IMG/VR virus record: IMGVR_UViG_3300044731_000415
Span: 1-39,430 of that record
Reading direction: 5' to 3' (one strand)
Length of the DNA: 39,430 bases
Source of the DNA: a virus
Part shown: positions 30,800 through 36,716 of the stretch, in pieces
Layout: every line of letters begins with the position of its first letter
How positions within the stretch are numbered: position 1 is the first letter of the stretch
Notes under the pieces: generated by a model
Databases searched by the model: none
What the model was told of the DNA's origin: nothing
What the model saw: the letters and a program-made list of their open reading frames with translations, nothing else
Position numbers and translations under genes: made by a program

Positions 30800-31862
30800 G
30801 GTGCTCACGATTTTTTTGACTCACTTTATTGTTTTGGTTCTCTCTAAAACTCTGGTTCGTTCATCCACTTTGGTTCTCTCCGAATGACTGACTCACTTCT
30901 CTATCCTGGTTCTCTTACCTGCTATGGTTCGTTCTAGCTCCCTGGATCTCTCGGCAGTTGCGACTCACTCTCTTACGGTGGATCTCTCACAAATAGTGGT
31001 TCGTTCGTGTACTTTGGCTCTCTCAGACTGGCTGACTCACTCTCATACCAAGGTTCTCTCGCAATCTCTGGTTCGTTCTGGACGATTGGTTCTCTCTCTT
31101 TTTCTGACTCGCTCGGCCGAATTGGTGCTCTTGGCCAACTTGGCTCACTCTCGATTTATGGTTCTCTTCCATTGCTTGGTTCGTTTACAACTTGTGGTTC
31201 TCTCCGTTAACTTGACTCACTCTGGGCGGATGGTGCTCTGGGCTCGAGTGGTTCACTTGACCGATTAGGTTCTCTCTTCGCTCTAGGTTCGTTCGGCTGA
31301 CTCGGTTCTATTTGCGTCGATGACTCACTTCCCGGTAATGGTTCTCTTGCTTGTTTAGGTTCGTTCCTGGTGGCAGGCTCTCTTACCCGACATGACTCAC
31401 TCTATCAACGGTAAAACTATCAGTGGTCTTGGTTCGTTCTGGTGCATTGGTTCTCTCTCGCATGTTGACTCGTTCGCATGAATTGGTTCTGTCGGTTACC
31501 TTGACTCGCTTCCTCAGCATGGTGCTCTTTATAACCCTGGCTCGTTCTGCGTGTATGGTTCTCTCGCTTTTAGTGACTCGTTCTGCCACATTGGTTCTCT
31601 CTGGACGGATGACTCGTTCGATCTCCTTGGTGCTCTCGATGCCAGTGACTCGTTCTAGTGATATGGACCTCTCCAGATCATTGACTCGTTCTCATGGTCT
31701 GGTTCTCTCTTGAAATTTGACTCGTTCACTTTCAATGGTGCTCTCGACTCGAATGACTCGTTCTCATATATTGGTTCTCTCGCAACTGATGACTCGTTCT
31801 ATGGTTTTGGTTCTATCTTGTTCGATGACTCACTCAATCCATTTGGTGCTCTTGGTGAGCGT
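30800..31862. repeat. TIGR-type array: 9-nt repeats alternating with 9-nt spacers
   Basis: About 59 units of 18 nt, each a 9-nt conserved core plus 9 variable bases, in strict register from 30800 to 31393 and, after one 37-nt irregular step at 31394-31430, from 31431 to 31862. Cores alternate between two types: type 1 GGTTCTCTC (variants GGTGCTCTY, GGATCTCTC, GGCTCTCTC) and type 2 GACTCACTC, GGTTCGTTC or GACTCGTTC, giving a 36-nt period with two spacers. The 9-nt spacers differ throughout. This matches TIGR arrays, which yield 36-nt guides with two 9-nt spacers. It lies directly downstream of the Tas-like gene on the minus strand. Frames translated from it (VLSxxLTRS- or ERTxxxERV-like) are artefacts of the repeat. 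Confidence 0.9.
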
Positions 31863-31864
31863 GG

Positions 31865-32659
31865 TTAAACAGGTGATGGTATGAAATGAGCATGGCCCAT
31901 GTGTGCAATCGGATAGGGCAGCGGCGGCTTCGTACCAAAGTGCGTCTCATACCAAGCTCCATGGAGGTGGCTCAGGAATAGCTTAACCGCATACCTTCTT
32001 GCCCTTGCATCGATCTGGCCTGGTGGAAGTACGCCATTGGATAGGTGCTTGTAAGCTTCCGTGGTCTTGCCTACCTTCTCCTTCAGTTGCTCAGCCAGTT
32101 CCTTGTTATCACCACGCTCATTGCGGGCGATCTCAAAGTTCTTGCGCTCCCTGTAAATGTGACCGTAGTAGCAATCATCACGGCCAGAGAACTTCATGAA
32201 GGATTGGCCAGCCTTCCAGCAAAGCGTCTTCAGTCCTGCATTCCATGGGCGCTTCTGTCCCTTCTCCCATTTGCTTGTGGGATCTAATCCAGCATAGCGC
32301 CAGATATGTCCAACGGTAGGAGCCTTCTCAATATCAATGTGCGCTAACAGCCCCGCGGAAATGACAGGGCCAATGCCTACGATCTGCCGCATCCATGCGC
32401 CCATGACATGCGACTCAGTGTAGGAATCAAGCGCCTTTTTGATCTGCTCTTCCAAGCCCTTGGATTGGGATGCTAGCCAGCCGATCACTGCATTGGGCTC
32501 CATGGATTCATCCAGCGCCCGGACTTGGTTGGTGGAACGCTTACGGTCTTCTTGGGCGATGTAGTAGTAATCGACCAGGAATCTTGCCTCATCATCAGAC
32601 AGCTTGGCGGCTGCGACTTTAAGGTCCTTGGTCAGCTTCATGATTGGTTCTAAGTTCAT
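31865..32659 (-). CDS. tas: Tas-like protein (Nop/IS110 C-terminal-type domain, no nuclease)
   Basis: 264 residues. N-terminal helices (DDEARFLVDYYYIAQEDRKR; ASQSKGLEEQIKKALDSYTE) lead to a helix-hairpin-helix core MRQIVGIGPVISAGLLAHID (90-109), IWRYAGLDPTSKWEKGQKRP (119-138) and a helical C-terminus with Arg/Tyr-rich YYGHIYRERKNFEIARNERG. This is the fold shared by the IS110/IS116 transposase C-terminal domain and the Nop-like domain of Tas proteins. No DEDD/RuvC or HNH residues are present. Its stop is two bases from the array, and its ATG overlaps the wHTH gene (ATGA). It is most likely a nuclease-less Tas (TasA-like) that binds array-derived guides. Confidence 0.85.
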   Translation of the reverse strand: MNLEPIMKLTKDLKVAAAKLSDDEARFLVDYYYIAQEDRKRSTNQVRALDESMEPNAVIGWLASQSKGLEEQIKKALDSYTESHVMGAWMRQIVGIGPVISAGLLAHIDIEKAPTVGHIWRYAGLDPTSKWEKGQKRPWNAGLKTLCWKAGQSFMKFSGRDDCYYGHIYRERKNFEIARNERGDNKELAEQLKEKVGKTTEAYKHLSNGVLPPGQIDARARRYAVKLFLSHLHGAWYETHFGTKPPLPYPIAHMGHAHFIPSPV

Positions 32660-32895
32660 AGTTTCCCCGCTAGGTTGAATGGGTCATGCCAACTAAATTG
32701 TTTATAGGTGTAAAGCAACTGATTAAATCGGACCGGGTGTTTGGTTGCTGTGACATAACCAAGCCCAGTCAGTACACGCAAACGCTCTGCCGCCGTGGTT
32801 CTTGAGACGCCAAAGTGTTTTGCAGCATCCTCTGACGTGAAAGGTTCTTTACGATCCTTTATCCACGCCAGATAAGATTCATCGATGGGTTTCAC
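32656..32895 (-). CDS. Winged-helix DNA-binding protein coupled to tas
   Basis: 79 residues from a GTG at 32895 that overlaps the upstream stop by one base (TAGTG) and has AAGGGGG five bases before it. An ATG at 32925 would give ten extra residues and a 31-base overlap. Sequence: MKPIDESYLAWIKDRKEPFT, then SEDAAKHFGVSRTTAAERLR and VLTGLGYVTATKHPVRFNQL, a helix-turn-helix with recognition helix and wing. The stop overlaps the tas start (ATGA). It may regulate the tas/array operon. Confidence 0.8.
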   Translation of the reverse strand: MKPIDESYLAWIKDRKEPFTSEDAAKHFGVSRTTAAERLRVLTGLGYVTATKHPVRFNQLLYTYKQFSWHDPFNLAGKL

Positions 32896-33068
32896 TACTG
32901 CCCCCTTGCCAAATACCACGCCCATCGGCGCTTCTTGGCGATCATTTCTAAGTAACGCTTGATGTAGGTTTTGATTTCAACGCCTAACGACTTGGCGTAA
33001 AGCACGTCCGCCTGCGAGACGATGATCTTGCCTACCCTGTCTTCACCTCTCACTTTGCGAACTTTCAT
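32895..33068 (-). CDS. Small basic helical protein, unknown function
   Basis: 57 residues from ATG 33068 (AAGGGGG just upstream), not from the longer start at 33155 that would overlap the previous gene. Sequence: MKVRKVRGEDRVGKIIVSQA, then DVLYAKSLGVEIKTYIKRYL and EMIAKKRRWAWYLARGQ. Proteins with a SLGVxxxxYIKxxLxxIAKKRRWxW-like pattern occur in phages near replication genes, without known role. The start overlaps the preceding stop (ATGA). The Arg/Lys/Trp end may contact nucleic acid. Confidence 0.7.
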   Translation of the reverse strand: MKVRKVRGEDRVGKIIVSQADVLYAKSLGVEIKTYIKRYLEMIAKKRRWAWYLARGQ

Positions 33069-33319
33069 GCTTGCCCCCTTGCTCGTATGGCGGTGGTGCA
33101 CTGTCTTGCACCGCTTGCCATTCCTTGATCTTCTGGATATGCAAACTTGTCCCAAAGTTCTTCGGCTCGTGATTCAACTTCTTCACACGCCTTCACACAC
33201 GCCTCACGCTCGGCAGCAGCAACAAGGGCGGCGAAGCGTTCAAAAGCATCGGTATAGTTCCATAGGTCAGGATCAAGCCCTGCCTCCCGCGCCATGCGGA
33301 TTATTTCTTCTCGGTTCAT
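33065..33319 (-). CDS. Small paralogous protein (IIRMAREAG...REACxxxC...AIRARG family)
   Basis: 84 residues: MNREEIIRMAREAGLDPDLW, FERFAALVAAAEREACVKAC, ending CTTAIRARGQA. One of at least five related small genes in the window (33316, 33591, 38948 and 39199, plus the C-terminal half of 38487). The shared shape is an N-terminal helix, a FAALVxxxEREAC helix and a C-terminal AIRARG. Abundant in Burkholderiales phages, function unknown. ATGA overlaps on both sides. Confidence 0.75.
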   Translation of the reverse strand: MNREEIIRMAREAGLDPDLWNYTDAFERFAALVAAAEREACVKACEEVESRAEELWDKFAYPEDQGMASGARQCTTAIRARGQA

Positions 33320-33594
33320 GTGTTTCCCCTTGCGCGGATGGCGGCGGCAATCCGCTCACGTTCTTTGCGTAAGATCTCAAGCGTCTTGGTTTGCACCGGT
33401 TCGTCCGTCCCCTGCACGACTAATTCAGCACACGCTTCACGTTCAGAAACAACAAGTGCCTTAAGACCCCCTCGGATTTGTTGATGCGTTAGCGTCAACA
33501 AGTCGCGGTCGCCATATTGATTGCCGTGGCGATCTACCAATCTCATTGCCAGTGCGTAACGTTCAACCAAAGTCATGATGTCTTCGCGGTTCAT
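33316..33594 (-). CDS. Divergent member of the same small-protein family
   Basis: 92 residues from ATG 33594, which overlaps the preceding stop (ATGA). A longer start at 33675 would cross into the previous gene. Sequence: MNREDIMTLVERYALAMRLV, then LLTLTHQQIRGGLKALVVSE, REACAELVVQGTDEPVQTKT and RIAAAIRARGNT. The N-terminal NRED, the SEREACAEL helix and the AIRARG end are kept, but the middle differs from its paralogues. Unknown function. Confidence 0.7.
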   Translation of the reverse strand: MNREDIMTLVERYALAMRLVDRHGNQYGDRDLLTLTHQQIRGGLKALVVSEREACAELVVQGTDEPVQTKTLEILRKERERIAAAIRARGNT

Positions 33595-33797
33595 TTCTCC
33601 CCCCTTGCTCGGATGGCGGCGGCGATCAGCTCCCCGTCTATTGACGGTCCCTCTTGAAAACAAATGGAAGCACACGCCTCACGCTCGGCAGCAGCAACAA
33701 GGGCGGCAAACCGTGTTACAGAATTTAATGGCTTTTCGTCAGATCCGTAAGCCAATCCTGCCTCCCGCGCCATGCGGATTATTTGTTCGCGGTCCAT
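33591..33797 (-). CDS. Small paralogous protein, near-copy of the gene at 38948
   Basis: 68 residues: MDREQIIRMAREAGLAYGSD, EKPLNSVTRFAALVAAAERE, ACASICFQEGPSIDGELIAA. The first 40 codons are almost identical to those of the plus-strand gene at 38948 (GLAYGSDEKPLNSVTRFAAL in both), indicating a recent duplication or exchange between opposite-strand gene trains. The start overlaps the stop of the 40-residue gene (TGATG). Confidence 0.75.
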   Translation of the reverse strand: MDREQIIRMAREAGLAYGSDEKPLNSVTRFAALVAAAEREACASICFQEGPSIDGELIAAAIRARGEK

Positions 33798-33919
33798 CAG
33801 AACGGTGCCTCTTCAATAGGCTCCTCGGCCACGGGTTGCTTCTCAAGCACCTCTCCGTCTTCGCAGTAGTGGTACTTAAATGGCCATTTATCGCCAAGCT
33901 GTTTGATGATTTCGTCCAT
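33797..33919 (-). CDS. 40-residue acidic protein
   Basis: A short frame from ATG 33919 to TGA 33797 with AAGGAG eight bases upstream. Sequence: MDEIIKQLGDKWPFKYHYCE, then DGEVLEKQPVAEEPIEEAPF. It is acidic, and its TGA shares one base with the next ATG. An in-frame ATG farther upstream has no comparable signal. No family recognised. Confidence 0.65.
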   Translation of the reverse strand: MDEIIKQLGDKWPFKYHYCEDGEVLEKQPVAEEPIEEAPF

Positions 33920-33997
33920 GGTTATCTCCTTGTCGGTAGGAGTATTTAACCACAGTTTTATGCGTTTGTGCATACCGTTCGTCAGGTCGACGAGCGG

Positions 33998-34573
33998 TCA
34001 GAAGATGCGTAGCTTCACGTCCTTTAGCTGCACTTCTTGGGTCGGCTCGGCATCACGCCAGTCGGTCATGTCCCAATTCCCTTTCCCATGATTACAGGGT
34101 TGGCATAAAATTTGGCAGTTGTCCAAAGACAAAGCCAGATGAGGAAAGAGTTTGCGTGGCTTGATATGGTCAACATTGATACGCACGCCATCGGCCGCGG
34201 TAGCGCCACAGCACTGGCACCTGGCACCATATTTCTTCAGCGCCTCCATACGCACCCTGCGCCATTCATAGGTCTCAAGGAAGGCATCAGAAGCCGGGTT
34301 GATTTTCTTTGCTTTCCACAACGCAGAAAGTTCGTTGGGAGTGGCAGCCTCTTGCTGCTTCTTCACCATATTGGCAAGCGCTCTTAGCCGTGTCTCATTG
34401 AGCTTGCACCACTGCTTGGTGGTCATCTCAGGTGGCTTGTGCATCCCATCCTTGGCGGCCGCCAGTACGATCAGGTCATAAGGACTCTTGCCGCTCTTCT
34501 GAGCATATCCAATCCGGCTTTTCAAATACCGGGTCCATATCGCTCCAACAAATACAACACCCTTCCTTGCCAT
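33998..34573 (-). CDS. HNH endonuclease
   Basis: 191 residues. The C-terminal half carries the HNH domain with structural zinc cysteines: CQCCGATAADGVRINVDHIK (Cys pair, then the VDHI catalytic His) and LSLDNCQILCQPCNHGKGNW (Asn, second Cys pair, terminal His). The N-terminal half is helical (KPPEMTTKQWCKLNETRLRA; ANMVKKQQEAATPNELSALW). It may be a packaging-associated, homing or defence nuclease. It is the only HNH near the Tas-like gene, 1.3 kb away. It lies immediately downstream, in minus-strand direction, of the structured non-coding region. Confidence 0.85.
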   Translation of the reverse strand: MARKGVVFVGAIWTRYLKSRIGYAQKSGKSPYDLIVLAAAKDGMHKPPEMTTKQWCKLNETRLRALANMVKKQQEAATPNELSALWKAKKINPASDAFLETYEWRRVRMEALKKYGARCQCCGATAADGVRINVDHIKPRKLFPHLALSLDNCQILCQPCNHGKGNWDMTDWRDAEPTQEVQLKDVKLRIF

Positions 34574-34604
34574 GCTCTAACCTTTAGAACAGTTTAAAAA
34601 AAGA

Positions 34605-34625
34605 TCCGTGTTCCGTGTTCCGTGT
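34605..34625. repeat. Three tandem copies of TCCGTGT
   Basis: Three exact head-to-tail copies (34605-34611, 34612-34618, 34619-34625) in an AT-rich stretch between the HNH start and the structured region. They could be a protein-binding array or slippage. On the minus strand they lie 30-50 bases before the HNH start codon. Confidence 0.6.
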
Positions 34626-34702
34626 TTATATTTATAACTTCTTTCTTCTTTCTTACTGTATGCATTCGGTTCAGATCTCGGTTTGAATTCGGAAATACTC
34701 AC

Positions 34703-35203
34703 CTAAACCCCTGCGAGAGGGGTTTAGTGTGGCATTGATGCGTCCGGACGAGTCTTCGGAATCAACGGCTAGCCTCTACGCATGGGCTAACTATGGAAGT
34801 TACGGTGACGCGCACCCCTGTCTCTGGTCTTCCATCCCTCTTGCGAGGTCACTCATATCAGTCGGGCTTTTGACAGATCCCCGTGGCCCTCTCGCGCAGT
34901 TACGGCGGCGTTTCTAGCGGTCTGGCTGCGCAAAGTTATCGGTTTCGGCTGGGTTCTGAGTCCCACTTGGCTTGCAGCTAACTTCGGTCTGCAATCCGTG
35001 TATCAAAAACACAAAGGCCGCTTACTGCTGCTCCCGGTCGTTGTCCCTCGGTTAAGAGGGCGGAAGCATGAGTAAACGGCCTTCAGGTTTGTTGACAACG
35101 ACGACAACAAAATCATGATACCATAAATTTCACGGCTATGTCCATGGTCGTGTCTCCTGGTTGTTTAGGTCTTTCCCCGGCTCCCCTCGCCGGGGTTTTT
35201 TTT
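34703..35203 (+). ncRNA. Candidate large structured RNA ending in a terminator
   Basis: About 500 bases with no convincing protein gene but many perfect helices. Pairs (positions): 34703-34712/34718-34727 (10 bp, CTAAACCCCT), 34770-34774/34785-34789, 34793-34799/34829-34835 (7 bp), 34804-34807/34813-34816 nested inside it, 34837-34840/34845-34848, 34894-34899/34926-34931, 34972-34977/34989-34994, 34998-35001/35009-35012, 35014-35026/35071-35083 (13 bp, one mismatch) enclosing 35045-35049/35056-35060, and 35088-35094/35105-35111. The terminator at 35175-35203 sets the likely plus strand. No family was recognised. A 62-codon plus frame at 34729 starts with GTG, lacks a ribosome-binding site and runs through these stems. 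Confidence 0.45.
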
Positions 35204-35368
35204 GAGCCAGTTACTGAATGCCTGCGTATCAGCCAGTAGCTTGATGGACCTGATCTGCAACTCCAGTGCCACGCGCTGCGCTATCTCCTGGCGCACCTGA
35301 AGCTTCACTGACTGAGGTATTGATTCGATCATGTCGTTCACGATCGCCTTGCGTATACGTGGATCCAT
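35165..35368 (-). CDS. Small helical protein overlapping the nuclease gene
   Basis: 67 residues from ATG 35368 (GAGGATGACCC upstream): MDPRIRKAIVNDMIESIPQS, VKLQVRQEIAQRVALELQIR, SIKLLADTQAFSNWLKKNPG. Regular amphipathic helices suggest a real protein. It overlaps the 3' end of the nuclease gene by 140 bases in a different frame, and its last eight codons are made from the terminator hairpin of the other strand. Function unknown. Confidence 0.6.
   Translation of the reverse strand: MDPRIRKAIVNDMIESIPQSVKLQVRQEIAQRVALELQIRSIKLLADTQAFSNWLKKNPGEGSRGKT
35175..35203 (+). terminator. Rho-independent terminator
   Basis: CCCCGGC (35175-35181) pairs with GCCGGGG (35189-35195) around a 7-base loop, followed by eight T on the plus strand. 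It terminates plus-strand transcription leaving the structured region. It overlaps the last codons of the opposing gene 35165-35368. Confidence 0.85.
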
Positions 35369-35753
35369 GGGTCATCCTCATCGTTGCTATTGCTACCTCA
35401 AACGATACCTGCATCCAATCATTTTCATCAAATGGCCCTTGGCCACCCCACACCACCAGAAACACACTGATCGGTAAATACACATCCCAGTACCTCGCAT
35501 GGTTCCTTCGATGAAATAGGATCGGCATCAGCCCATCCCGCCATGCACTATTCAATGCCTGCCGCTGCCATGCACGCCAGTCAGGGTTCTCGGCTCGCTT
35601 CACCTCCACCGCCCAACCCCATACTTTCATATCATAGCCACCCGCCGCGGACTGCTCATAATTCAATTTGACTTGGAAATCCAGCGCCTGCGATATGAGC
35701 TTGGCCACTTCCAACTCCCCACGCCGGCCCTTCTGTCTGCTATTGATTGCCAT
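35229..35753 (-). CDS. PD-(D/E)XK nuclease, Holliday-junction-resolvase-like
   Basis: 174 residues from ATG 35753, which follows AGGAGG (ten bases away). An in-frame ATG at 35783 has no such signal. Motifs: INSRQKGRRGELEVAKLI (helix with catalytic Glu), then GGYDMKVWGWAVEVKRAENP (Asp and ExK) and WQRQALNSAWRDGLMPILFH. This is the resolvase/VRR-type nuclease core used by phages for recombination or debranching. The last 47 residues overlap the next gene and look unlike the family (polar, Gly/Ala/Arg), so they may be a by-product of the overlap. Confidence 0.8.
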   Translation of the reverse strand: MAINSRQKGRRGELEVAKLISQALDFQVKLNYEQSAAGGYDMKVWGWAVEVKRAENPDWRAWQRQALNSAWRDGLMPILFHRRNHARYWDVYLPISVFLVVWGGQGPFDENDWMQVSFEVAIATMRMTHGSTYTQGDRERHDRINTSVSEASGAPGDSAARGTGVADQVHQATG

Positions 35754-35782
35754 TGGTCGGATACCTCCTATATGTATTGCCA

Positions 35783-35797
35783 TATGTTGTGAACATA
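35783..35797. promoter_or_regulatory. Palindromic operator candidate in a divergent gap
   Basis: TATGTT-GTG-AACATA forms a 15-bp palindrome with 6-bp arms, centred between the divergent starts at 35753 (minus) and 35826 (plus). CATATGTATT-like sequence lies beside it. Its placement suits a repressor acting on either gene. Confidence 0.45.
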
Positions 35798-35825
35798 GAG
35801 TACCATTCTTTCACTGGAGAACACA

Positions 35826-36413
35826 ATGAATGCTGAACAACTCATACCTGAACAACGCGTTTTAATGGCTGCTATTAACCTGGCCATCTTTGACTCATGT
35901 AAGCAACCCATCATAGCCGGTGACTTGCTTACCAAATCCAAGAAGCACAAGGATTACAAGCTTCATATTGATGCACGCACATCCTTCCAGTTCATCTTTG
36001 GCGAAGGACTGGAGAACTTCTGCAACTGGCTGCCGCTTGATCCGGGCTGGTTACGCAAGAAGCTTCTTGATTACATGTTTGATGACGGCCCCAAGAAACC
36101 AACGGCCAAGGATGTTGTGGTTCGTGTGGACGATCAGCAGCGTCGAATGTTCCGTATCAATTACAAACTTTACAAACTGGAGAGAGAAGCATGTTGGACA
36201 TCACTGGAAGAAGAAAGCCAAGAGCTACCCATCAAGCAGGTCATATCGCGCTTAGACCAGAAAGGCCGCGTATTGGAAGTCGATACGTCAGGCCGGCGCC
36301 TAAGTGGCAAACAGAAATTCCACCTGATCAACTCTGGATCCAAAACGTCTACCTCAACCAACCCGTCTCCGAATGGACCTGGCACGGCCGATGGTCAGGC
36401 GTCCTCCGAGTGA
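35826..36413 (+). CDS. Conserved phage protein, unknown function
   Basis: 195 residues; CTGGAGAACACA precedes the ATG. The N-terminal 130 residues look folded (IPEQRVLMAAINLAIFDSCK; DARTSFQFIFGEGLENFCNW; LPLDPGWLRKKLLDYMFDDG). The rest is polar and ends in a Ser/Asn/Pro/Gly-rich tail (INSGSKTSTSTNPSPNGPGT). The last 223 bases are shared with another plus-strand frame (36191-36490). It resembles uncharacterised proteins near early or replication genes. No domain is named. Confidence 0.7.
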   Translation: MNAEQLIPEQRVLMAAINLAIFDSCKQPIIAGDLLTKSKKHKDYKLHIDARTSFQFIFGEGLENFCNWLPLDPGWLRKKLLDYMFDDGPKKPTAKDVVVRVDDQQRRMFRINYKLYKLEREACWTSLEEESQELPIKQVISRLDQKGRVLEVDTSGRRLSGKQKFHLINSGSKTSTSTNPSPNGPGTADGQASSE

Positions 36414-36490
36414 TCCTGATCTTGGCCCTTGTGTTTATTTTCTACCATGCCGGCCGCTGGGTACATGCCGGTATGCCCACGGGATATTGA
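36191..36490 (+). CDS. Overlapping membrane protein with C-terminal transmembrane helix
   Basis: 99 residues from ATG 36191 with GAGAGAAGC just upstream. The first 65 residues are basic and Pro/Arg-rich (GRRKPRATHQAGHIALRPER; PEWxTEIPPDQLWIQNVYLN-like). A hydrophobic helix follows (GVLRVILILALVFIFYHAGR) and a short tail. It begins inside 35826-36413 in another frame and extends 77 bases past it. It may be a tail-anchored membrane protein. The nested layout recalls spanin pairs, but no lipobox is present. Confidence 0.6.
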   Translation: MLDITGRRKPRATHQAGHIALRPERPRIGSRYVRPAPKWQTEIPPDQLWIQNVYLNQPVSEWTWHGRWSGVLRVILILALVFIFYHAGRWVHAGMPTGY

Positions 36491-36491
36491 G

Positions 36492-36716
36492 ATGCTGGCA
36501 TCAGAACTTATTCAGAAGCAGATCGACGCGCTCAAGGAAGTGATAGCCAAGCTAGAGCGCCTCAAGGAAGACGTGGAGCCCATGAAGCTTGATGAGGCAG
36601 AAGAGCTATGGGATTCGATTGACATGGATACCTTGAAGAATGCTCACAACTTTGGTGACTTCATAGAGATAGTGAGGAAGGTATCTGCTTACTACAACAT
36701 AGGAGCCAGGCGATGA
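36492..36716 (+). CDS. Small coiled-coil protein
   Basis: 74 residues from ATG 36492: MLASELIQKQIDALKEVIAK, then LERLKEDVEPMKLDEAEELW and DMDTLKNAHNFGDFIEIVRK. A heptad pattern runs through residues 5-35. A longer start at 36429 would cross the membrane-protein gene. The stop overlaps the next ATG (ATGA). No family recognised. Confidence 0.65.
   Translation: MLASELIQKQIDALKEVIAKLERLKEDVEPMKLDEAEELWDSIDMDTLKNAHNFGDFIEIVRKVSAYYNIGARR

Noticed and set aside
30924-31268. Protein-coding frames across the repeat array (also 31423-31713 plus and 31383-31589 minus)
   Set aside because: The 18-nt step is a multiple of three, so any frame stays open through the array and gives a six-residue periodic peptide. 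No ribosome-binding site, and the same holds on both strands.
30800-31862. CRISPR array
   Set aside because: CRISPR repeats are about 23-50 nt with about 25-45-nt spacers. Here repeats and spacers are both 9 nt and two repeat types alternate, and no cas genes are present.
31865-32659. Intact IS110-family transposase
   Set aside because: It has the C-terminal-type helix-hairpin-helix region but no N-terminal DEDD/RuvC-like catalytic domain, and no insertion-sequence ends flank it. A Tas-like reading fits the adjacent array better.
34734-34760. Hammerhead ribozyme core
   Set aside because: GATGCGTCCGGACGAGTC resembles a hammerhead core, but the conserved GAAA after stem II is GAGT and stem II would have no loop.
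34729-34917. 62-residue plus-strand protein
   Set aside because: Starts with GTG without a ribosome-binding site, has no family resemblance and runs through several perfect stem-loops of the candidate RNA.
34940-34970. tRNA T-arm-like sequence (GGGTTCTGAGTCCC)
   Set aside because: The T-loop consensus TTCRANY is not met and no acceptor or anticodon arms line up. It is treated as part of the candidate structured RNA.
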